Shown: in pieces, positions 1 to 5,438 of the stretch
How positions within the stretch are numbered: the first letter of the stretch is position 1
How the letters are laid out: the number at the start of each line of letters is the position of its first letter
Source of the DNA: an uncultured Clostridia bacterium
GTDB lineage: Bacteria > Bacillota > Clostridia > Oscillospirales > Acutalibacteraceae
Assembly (NCBI GenBank): GCA_937895645.1
Contig: CALBKQ010000062.1
Location: forward strand, 1 to 5,438
Length of the DNA stretch: 5,438 nt
Reading direction: 5' to 3'
The notes under the pieces: model-generated
Told to the model about the DNA's origin: nothing
What the model saw: the letters and a program-made list of their open reading frames with translations, nothing else
Databases searched by the model: none
Position numbers and translations under genes: made by a program

Positions 1-968
1 TGACAGTTACATTCTTAATGAGTGCTATTGCAATCGGCACAGTTCTTCTTTTCGGTTGTATCGGTGAAACAATTACTGAAAAGGCAGGTCACTTAAATCT
101 TGGTATTCCAGGTATTATGTGTACGGGTACTGTTGGTGGATGTCTTTTTGTAAGTTTGTATATGGATAGTCTGGAAGTAATTGAAAACGCATCATGGCTA
201 ATGCTGATATTATCATCTCTTTTCGGTGCATTTCTTTTTGCGTCTGTAACAGGTGCAATTTATGCGGTAATGACAATTACATTCCGTTGTAATCAGAACA
301 TTACAGGTCTTGCAATTACAATTTTTGGTAATGGTGTAACTCAATTCTTGATGCACTCATATGTCGATAAAACTAACTTTTCTACAGCAGGTAAAATTAT
401 CGCTAAATGCTTACCTTTTGCTGAAGGTTCAAACGGTATTGTTAAAGTATTATTCGGTCACGGCTTTTATGTATATTTAGCAATTATTATTGCTTTGATT
501 ACTACCTTTATATTCAACCGAACTAAAGTTGGTCTTAATCTCCGTGCAATTGGTGAAAATACTGCAACTGCTGACGCAATGGGTGTTAATATCACATTAT
601 ATAAATATGTTGCAATTTTAGTTGGCAGTGGTATTGCTGGTTTTGGTGGCGTATTCTACATAATGGATTATGTTAAAGGAAGCTGGGAAAATGCATCAAC
701 TATTGAAGCATTCGGTTGGCTTGCAATCGCACTTGTTATTTTCACATTGTGGAAACCCAATATTTCAATAATTGGTTCTTATCTTTTTGGTGCATTATAT
801 ATTGCGGCTTTTGTCTTTGGAAATATTTCATTCTCAGGACGAGAAATATTAAAAATGTTGCCTTATATAATCACAATCGTTGTTTTAATTGTTACAAGTA
901 TGATGAACAAAAAAGAAAATCAGCCCCCTGCTTCGCTTGGATTATCATACTTCAGAGAAGATAGATAA
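1..968 (+). CDS. ABC transporter permease, nucleoside/simple-sugar type (second permease of a BmpA/NupPQ-like importer), 5' partial
   Basis: Inner-membrane permease of the BPD_transp_2 family (relatives: B. subtilis NupQ, RnsD), which forms the channel of a lipoprotein-dependent importer, most often for nucleosides. What is seen: a hydrophobic protein with about 8-10 membrane segments; an N-terminal stretch GETITEKAGHLNLGIPGIM, matching the family's 'GLFSERSGVVNIGLEGMM' region; and, from about residue 176 (counting from the ATG at 18), the cytoplasmic loop RAIGENTATADAMGVNI, which contacts the ATPase. The C-terminal tail ENQPPASLGLSYFRE is typical of Firmicute members. The frame is open through the left edge (TVTFL precedes the ATG at 18) and that ATG has no ribosome binding site, so the true start is probably at or before base 1; bases 1-2 (TG) could even be the end of the start codon. 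The BMP lipoprotein, ATPase and first permease should lie upstream. The actual substrate cannot be told from sequence. Confidence 0.88.
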   Translation, partial: TVTFLMSAIAIGTVLLFGCIGETITEKAGHLNLGIPGIMCTGTVGGCLFVSLYMDSLEVIENASWLMLILSSLFGAFLFASVTGAIYAVMTITFRCNQNITGLAITIFGNGVTQFLMHSYVDKTNFSTAGKIIAKCLPFAEGSNGIVKVLFGHGFYVYLAIIIALITTFIFNRTKVGLNLRAIGENTATADAMGVNITLYKYVAILVGSGIAGFGGVFYIMDYVKGSWENASTIEAFGWLAIALVIFTLWKPNISIIGSYLFGALYIAAFVFGNISFSGREILKMLPYIITIVVLIVTSMMNKKENQPPASLGLSYFREDR

Positions 969-974
969 AAAGGA
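969..974 (+). promoter_or_regulatory. Ribosome binding site for the flavoprotein, deciding its start
   Basis: AAAGGA lies just after the permease stop. Two in-frame ATGs follow, at 975 and 984. The first directly abuts the motif and leaves no spacer. The second is 9 bases away, a workable distance. The start at 984 is therefore preferred, giving MNNKFDVIIIGAG. Confidence 0.6.
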
Positions 975-983
975 ATGATTATT

Positions 984-2378
984 ATGAATAATAAATTTGA
1001 TGTAATTATTATTGGTGCAGGTCCATCAGGTATATTCTGTGCTTATGAACTTTTGGCTAAAAAGCCTGATATCAATATTCTTATGATTGAAAAAGGTCGT
1101 TCTATTGAAAAAAGAATGTGCCCTAAAAGAACAACTAAAAAGTGTGTTGGTTGCAAACCTTGTTCTATTACAACAGGATTTGCCGGTGCAGGTGCATTTT
1201 CTGACGGTAAACTCTCACTTTCACCTGATGTTGGTGGTCATCTTCCTGAAATTCTTGGCTATGAAGAAACTATGGCATTGTTAAAAGAAGCAGATGATGT
1301 ATATTTAAGTTTTGGTGCTGACACTAATGTTTATGGTGTTGACAAGCGTGCTGAAATCGAAGAAATCCGTAGAAAAGCAATTAATGCAAATCTTAAATTA
1401 ATTGAATGTCCAATTCGTCATTTAGGAACAGAAGAGGGCTATAAAATTTATGGCAGACTTCAAAAGCACCTTGAAGATAATGGTTGTAACATCATTTTCA
1501 ATACAATGGTTTCTGATATTATTATTGAAGATAATCAGGTAAAAGGTGTTATTGCTAATGGTGAGACATACTATTCTAGTAAGATTGTTGCGGCAGTAGG
1601 TCGTGAAGGTGCAGAGTGGCTTAGTCATATCTGTAAAGACCACGAAATTGAAACCCAGGTTGGTACTGTTGACGTTGGCGTCCGCGTTGAAGTTCGTGAC
1701 GAGGTTATGAAGTTCTTGAATGAAAACCTTTATGAAGCAAAACTTGTCTACTATTCACAAACATTTGATGACAAAGTAAGAACTTTCTGTTCTAACCCTT
1801 CCGGTGAAGTAGCAACTGAATATTATGACAATGGTCTTGCTGTTGTAAACGGTCATGCTTATAAATCTGCAGAATACAAAACAAACAATACAAACTTTGC
1901 ACTTCTTGTATCAAAGAACTTTACAAAACCTTTCAAATCACCTATTGAATATGGTAAACAAATTGCACAGCTTAGTAATATGCTTTGTGACGGTAAAATT
2001 CTTGTTCAGACTTATGGTGATTTTAAGCGTGGTCGAAGAACTACACCTGAAAGACTTTGCAGAAACAATCTTATTCCTACACTTAAAGACGCTGTACCAG
2101 GTGACTTATCTCTTGTATTCCCACATAGAATTATGGTTGATATTGCAGAAATGCTTGAAGCACTTGATAAAGTTACACCGGGTATTGCAAGTGATGAAAC
2201 ACTTCTTTATGGTGTTGAGGTTAAATTCTATTCAAACAAAGTTGTTGTTGATACTAACTTTGAAACAAGCGTTAAAGGTCTTCACGCTATTGGTGACGGT
2301 GCATCAGTTACACGCGGACTTATGCAAGCATCATCAAATGGTATCAGTGTAGCAAGAAGCATTCTTGAAACATTATAA
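984..2378 (+). CDS. FAD-dependent oxidoreductase (COG2509-type dehydrogenase) with a four-cysteine motif
   Basis: Predicted cytoplasmic flavoprotein of 464 residues in the large FAD/NAD(P)-dependent dehydrogenase group COG2509; the substrate is unknown. Seen in sequence: an N-terminal Rossmann dinucleotide-binding motif GAGPSG (residues 11-16) after a hydrophobic strand, with E36 at the end of the second strand placed to bind the FAD ribose; then C46-x7-C54-x2-C57-x2-C60, running directly into GFAGAGAFSDGKL (about 65-77), the family hallmark; and a C-terminal FAD-binding motif AIGDGASVTRG (about 435-445) followed by a closing helix. The four cysteines resemble an iron-sulfur cluster site, which is inference. 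There is no signal peptide or membrane segment. The gene begins 15 bases after the permease stop, so it is probably co-transcribed with the importer, and it is followed by a strong terminator. The start at 984 was chosen over 975 on ribosome-binding-site spacing. Family assignment is firm; the reaction is not known. Confidence 0.87.
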   Translation: MNNKFDVIIIGAGPSGIFCAYELLAKKPDINILMIEKGRSIEKRMCPKRTTKKCVGCKPCSITTGFAGAGAFSDGKLSLSPDVGGHLPEILGYEETMALLKEADDVYLSFGADTNVYGVDKRAEIEEIRRKAINANLKLIECPIRHLGTEEGYKIYGRLQKHLEDNGCNIIFNTMVSDIIIEDNQVKGVIANGETYYSSKIVAAVGREGAEWLSHICKDHEIETQVGTVDVGVRVEVRDEVMKFLNENLYEAKLVYYSQTFDDKVRTFCSNPSGEVATEYYDNGLAVVNGHAYKSAEYKTNNTNFALLVSKNFTKPFKSPIEYGKQIAQLSNMLCDGKILVQTYGDFKRGRRTTPERLCRNNLIPTLKDAVPGDLSLVFPHRIMVDIAEMLEALDKVTPGIASDETLLYGVEVKFYSNKVVVDTNFETSVKGLHAIGDGASVTRGLMQASSNGISVARSILETL

Positions 2379-2387
2379 TAAAACAGT

Positions 2388-2416
2388 AAAAGGGACTGAA
2401 GCTCAGTCCCTTTTTT
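2388..2416 (+). terminator. Intrinsic (rho-independent) terminator
   Basis: A perfect hairpin: AAAAGGGACTGA (2388-2399) pairs with TCAGTCCCTTTT (2403-2414) around a 3-base loop AGC. The eight inner pairs contain five G-C pairs, and a run of six T (2411-2416) forms the last stem bases and the U-tract. It begins 9 bases after the flavoprotein stop and ends 22 bases before the MATE start codon. It most simply ends the importer/flavoprotein transcript. In the reverse direction the U-run is only four bases, so it would be weak there. Confidence 0.92.
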
Positions 2417-2427
2417 AAGGTTGAAAT

Positions 2428-2433
2428 GAGGTG
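2428..2433 (+). promoter_or_regulatory. Ribosome binding site of the MATE gene
   Basis: GAGGTG lies 5 bases before the ATG at 2439. It is a strong match to the anti-Shine-Dalgarno sequence and fixes this start over the in-frame ATG at 2451. It sits only 11 bases after the terminator's T-run. Confidence 0.8.
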
Positions 2434-2438
2434 AAAAA

Positions 2439-3782
2439 ATGGTTAGAGATATGACAACTGGTAATCCTGCAAAAATACTTGTTAAATTTACAATTCCAAT
2501 GCTTATTTCTGTTATGTTTCAGCAACTATATAATATTGCTGATAGTATAATTGCTGGGCAACTGCTTGGCGGAAATGCTTTGGCATCTATAGGTATTTCA
2601 TATACAATCACAATGATTTATATGGCGATTGCAAATGGTTCAAATATAGGTTGCAGCGTTGTTATTTCACAGTTTTTTGGTAATGGTAATTACTCAAAAA
2701 TGAAAACTTGTATTAGTACTTCTCTTATAGCCATTTTATCATTAAGTATTGTTTTAACAATACTTGGATTAACTTTTTCATCACCTTTACTTATTAAATT
2801 AAATACACCAAGTAATTTGTTTAACGTGTCTGCTGATTATCTAAATATTTATACTGCTGGTTTAGTCTTTCTGTTTTTGTATAATATCTGTACAGGTATT
2901 TTTACTGCATTAGGCGATTCTAAAACTCCCCTGTTCTTTCTAATTATTTCATCTGTATTTAACGTTGTTCTTGACTACATACTTGTAAAATATACATCAA
3001 TGGGTGTTTCTGGTGTTGCTTGGGCAACATTTATTGCACAAGGTATTGCATCAATATTGTCCTTTGTTACATTAGTTTTAAGAATACGCAAACTTAACTG
3101 TGGCAAAGCTCAAACATTCTCTTTTGACATACTTAAAAAGATACTTTTTGTTGCAATTCCAAGTATATTACAACAAAGTTTTGTGTCAGTTGGCAATATT
3201 TTTATTCAGGGACTCGTCAACACTTTTGGTGACATTATAGTTGCAGGTTTTTCAGCCGCAGGAAAACTAAACACATTTACAATTACTACTCTTACTGCAC
3301 TTGGTAACAGCATGTCAAGTTATACCGCACAAAATGTAGGTGCAGGCAAAATCGATAGAATTAAAAAGGGAGTAAAATATTTGTATTTTATGTCTTTTGC
3401 AATAACAACTCCCCTATTTTTGCTTTTTAATTTCTACCCTGAAATTATGATGCGAATTTTTGTAAATGAAACTGATACAGCGATTATTGAGGCTGGTATT
3501 GCTTTCTTAAAGACGGTTGCACCATTTTACTTATTCATATCAATTAAGCTTATAATTGATGGTGTACTTCGTGGTAGCGGTGCGGTAAACATCTTTATGG
3601 TCTCAACATTCTCAGATTTGCTTTTACGAGTTGTTCTTTCGTTTGCACTATCGCCAATATTTGCACAACAAGGAATTTGGTACTCGTGGCCTATTGGCTG
3701 GCTGTTAGCTACAGCAATTTCCTGTGTATTCTACTTTACGGGAATGTGGAAGAAAAACATTAAAAATCTTGCAAATAAATAA
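2439..3782 (+). CDS. MATE family efflux transporter (cation/drug antiporter)
   Basis: Inner-membrane antiporter of the multidrug and toxic compound extrusion family, which exports drugs or metabolites in exchange for Na+ or H+. At 447 residues it has the usual family length, and about 12 membrane segments can be made out. The N-lobe opens with the typical GNPAKILVKFTIPMLISVMF helix and LYNIADSIIAG (about 30-40); D35 matches the acidic TM1 position used for ion coupling in characterised MATEs. The second lobe starts near residue 239 (AIPSILQQSFVSVGN) and repeats the pattern of the first, with AQNVGAGK (297-304) and GVLRGSG (375-381), both common MATE motifs. The tail KKNIKN is basic and so probably cytoplasmic. 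The gene follows a terminator with no obvious promoter and precedes the ABC-F gene by 11 bases, probably in one transcript. Family certain; substrate unknown. The subfamily looks closer to the DinF/MepA-like Firmicute MATEs than to NorM, with modest confidence. Confidence 0.94.
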   Translation: MVRDMTTGNPAKILVKFTIPMLISVMFQQLYNIADSIIAGQLLGGNALASIGISYTITMIYMAIANGSNIGCSVVISQFFGNGNYSKMKTCISTSLIAILSLSIVLTILGLTFSSPLLIKLNTPSNLFNVSADYLNIYTAGLVFLFLYNICTGIFTALGDSKTPLFFLIISSVFNVVLDYILVKYTSMGVSGVAWATFIAQGIASILSFVTLVLRIRKLNCGKAQTFSFDILKKILFVAIPSILQQSFVSVGNIFIQGLVNTFGDIIVAGFSAAGKLNTFTITTLTALGNSMSSYTAQNVGAGKIDRIKKGVKYLYFMSFAITTPLFLLFNFYPEIMMRIFVNETDTAIIEAGIAFLKTVAPFYLFISIKLIIDGVLRGSGAVNIFMVSTFSDLLLRVVLSFALSPIFAQQGIWYSWPIGWLLATAISCVFYFTGMWKKNIKNLANK

Positions 3783-3784
3783 GG
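3780..3784 (+). promoter_or_regulatory. Ribosome binding site of the ABC-F gene overlapping the MATE stop
   Basis: TAAGG: the TAA stop of the MATE gene forms part of the Shine-Dalgarno sequence (AAGG, 3781-3784), 9 bases before the ATG at 3794. This arrangement suggests co-transcription and possibly translational coupling of the two genes. Confidence 0.6.
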
Positions 3785-3793
3785 TAAAAAATT

Positions 3794-5438
3794 ATGCTTA
3801 TTACTTTACAAAATATTAACAAAAGTTTTCTTGACAAAATCATACTAAAAAATGTAAACCTGACTGTTAACGAAAAAGACCGTATTGGACTTTTAGGCAT
3901 TAACGGTGTGGGTAAAACTACTCTGCTCAACATTATTTCAGGTGCTCTTGAATATGAAGAAGGTACGCTTGCTACTAAACCAAATATCCGTATTGGTTAC
4001 TTAAAGCAAAATGAGGCACTTGACACATCAAACACACTTCGCCAAGAAATACAAAATGCTTTGAAACTTGCATTTGACACAAGAAAACAACTTGAAGAAA
4101 TATCTAAAAAAATGGCAGTCACAAGTGGTAACGAATACACTGAACTTTCAACCGAATATGAACGACTTACAAATATTTATGACGCTTGTGATGGTTATAA
4201 TGCGGAAGTAAGAATCAATACCGTACTCAATGGTATGGGTTTTGGTGATTTTAATTTAGATAATAGCGTTTCTGTTCTTTCAGGTGGAGAAAAAACTAGA
4301 TTTGCACTTGCTAAAATTCTTGTAGAAAATCCTGATTTACTTATTCTTGACGAGCCTACAAACCATCTTGATTTCGGGATGTTAAACTGGCTTGAAAATT
4401 ACCTTGAATCTTACAAAGGTGCTGTTATAATTGTATCTCACGATAGATATTTCTTAAACTCTGTTGCATCTGACATATGTGAAATTGAAAATGGTGAATT
4501 AGTACGCTATAAAGGTGGATATTCTTCGTTCTTAAAACAGAAAGAAGAAAGAGTTAAAACGCTTACTAAAGAATATGAAAAGCAACAAAAAGAAATTGAG
4601 CAGTTACGCGACTATGTTCGTAAAAATCTTGCCAAATCAAGCAGTATAAATAGTGTTGGTTCGCGTGTTAAAGCTCTTGAAAAAATGGAACTTCAGGCAA
4701 AACCTAATCCAAAAGCCAAAGATTTACATATTACATTTCCATTTGACATTGAGCCACACAAAACTATTCTTGAATGTAAAAACTTAAAAGTCAGTGTTGG
4801 AAATGGTGACGAAAAAAAGACTCTCTTTGAAAATTTTAATCTTGTAATTGAACGCGGTGAAAAAGTTGCTTTTGTAGGTAAAAATGGTGTTGGTAAATCT
4901 TCATTACTTAAAGCAATACTTAAAAAGATGACTTATGAAGGTATTGTGCGTTGGGGTGGAAATGTAAAGATTTCATATTTTGACCAAGAATTATCTTCAC
5001 TTGACCTTAATATGACCGTTCTTGAAGCTGTGCATCGCAAATTCCCCACTAAAACAGAATACGAAATCCGCAGTATGCTTGGTCGGTTTCTCATTGAAGA
5101 TGACGATGTATTCAAACGTATTCGTGAGATGAGTGGTGCCAATAGAGCTAAAGTTGTACTTTGTATAATTACATTTGAACGCTCAAATGTGCTTGTTTTA
5201 GACGAGCCTACAAATCACCTTGACTATAAGGCAAAAGAGGCGTTAGACGCTGCTTTGAGCAATTATGAAGGTACTATAATTATGGTTTCTCACGACAGAT
5301 ATTTACTCAACTCTGTTCCCACTAAAATTATTGAAATGAAACCACGTGAAATCATAATTTATAATGGTAATTATGATTATTATAAGGAACATTCAGTTAT
5401 TGAGCCTCAATCAGTTTCTACTCCAAAAGAAAAAAGCG
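3794..5438 (+). CDS. ABC-F family ATP-binding protein (ribosome-associated translation/resistance factor), 3' partial
   Basis: Soluble protein with two tandem ATPase domains and no membrane segments, the ABC-F layout. Members bind the ribosomal E site and rescue stalled ribosomes or protect them from antibiotics. NBD1: Walker A GINGVGKT (35-42), signature LSGGE (162-166), Walker B with D186-E187 in LDEPTNHLD, switch H216 in SHDR. A charged linker at about 239-311 (rich in K and E, coiled-coil-like) corresponds to the P-site tRNA-interacting region. NBD2: Walker A GKNGVGKS (362-369), Walker B D470-E471 in LDEPTNHLD, switch H500. Both catalytic glutamates are present, so hydrolysis is expected. 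Oddity: the second signature reads MSGAN (446-450), not LSGGE/Q. The frame stays open to the right edge; 548 codons are visible, ending in a polar stretch (STPKEKS) that in YdiF/YheS-like members leads to a C-terminal coiled coil. Whether it is a resistance factor or a housekeeping paralogue cannot be decided here. Confidence 0.93.
   Translation, partial: MLITLQNINKSFLDKIILKNVNLTVNEKDRIGLLGINGVGKTTLLNIISGALEYEEGTLATKPNIRIGYLKQNEALDTSNTLRQEIQNALKLAFDTRKQLEEISKKMAVTSGNEYTELSTEYERLTNIYDACDGYNAEVRINTVLNGMGFGDFNLDNSVSVLSGGEKTRFALAKILVENPDLLILDEPTNHLDFGMLNWLENYLESYKGAVIIVSHDRYFLNSVASDICEIENGELVRYKGGYSSFLKQKEERVKTLTKEYEKQQKEIEQLRDYVRKNLAKSSSINSVGSRVKALEKMELQAKPNPKAKDLHITFPFDIEPHKTILECKNLKVSVGNGDEKKTLFENFNLVIERGEKVAFVGKNGVGKSSLLKAILKKMTYEGIVRWGGNVKISYFDQELSSLDLNMTVLEAVHRKFPTKTEYEIRSMLGRFLIEDDDVFKRIREMSGANRAKVVLCIITFERSNVLVLDEPTNHLDYKAKEALDAALSNYEGTIIMVSHDRYLLNSVPTKIIEMKPREIIIYNGNYDYYKEHSVIEPQSVSTPKEKS

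Noticed and set aside
716..964. An 82-residue + strand open frame at the end of the permease gene.
   Set aside because: It is out of frame within the permease and rich in C, N and Y, as expected from a shifted frame of a hydrophobic protein.
1422..1643. A 73-residue open frame on the minus strand.
   Set aside because: It is antisense to the well-supported flavoprotein gene, with no recognisable motif.
1855..2352. A 165-residue + strand open frame.
   Set aside because: It is an out-of-frame shadow inside the flavoprotein gene with low-complexity L/Q/H-rich content and no domain signal.
2374..2379. A perfect TATAAT overlapping the flavoprotein stop codon, a possible -10 box for the MATE gene.
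   Set aside because: No acceptable -35 element lies 15-19 bases upstream, and a transcript from here would start directly before the terminator hairpin.
4933..5142. A 69-residue open frame on the minus strand.
   Set aside because: It is antisense to the second ATPase domain of the ABC-F gene; its composition is that of a reverse-strand shadow.
5129..5146. The possibility that the odd MSGANR signature comes from a frameshift.
   Set aside because: Flanking residues on both sides match the ABC-F pattern in the same frame without a gap, so substitutions rather than an indel explain it.
5350..5378. A 10-bp perfect inverted repeat (AATCATAATT / AATTATGATT) with a 9-base loop.
   Set aside because: It lies within the ABC-F coding frame and is almost entirely A/T, encoding I, Y, N and D codons in an AT-rich genome; chance is the simplest explanation.

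Overview
The window is an AT-rich, gene-dense stretch from what looks like a low-GC Firmicute, probably a gut-type Clostridia of the Oscillospiraceae/Ruminococcaceae kind. This placement is inference. It rests on codon use (A/T in third positions, all three visible stops TAA), AGG-type ribosome binding sites, a U-tract intrinsic terminator, and the character of the proteins. All four genes lie on the + strand, and there is no gene-free stretch longer than about 60 bases.

Left part, bases 1-2416: a transcription unit entered from the left. It holds the end of a nucleoside-type ABC importer operon, namely the second permease, whose start is at or beyond the window edge. A cysteine-rich FAD-dependent oxidoreductase of the COG2509 type follows closely. 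The unit closes with a strong intrinsic terminator at 2388-2416. The short gap suggests the permease and the flavoprotein are co-transcribed, but nothing in the sequence shows a shared pathway.

Right part, bases 2428-5438: a MATE-family multidrug/metabolite antiporter, followed 11 bases later by an ABC-F family ATPase. The ABC-F gene runs off the right edge with no stop codon (548 codons visible). Together they make a plausible drug-tolerance pair: one protein exports small molecules and the other acts on the ribosome. The pairing could equally be housekeeping. No convincing promoter is seen between the terminator and the MATE gene, so transcription of this pair is an open question.

I see no RNA gene, CRISPR array, mobile element or origin. 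The most notable points are a four-cysteine, iron-sulfur-like motif in the flavoprotein, a degenerate second ABC signature in the ABC-F protein, and the terminator placed just ahead of the MATE ribosome binding site. I found no clearly new multi-gene system.
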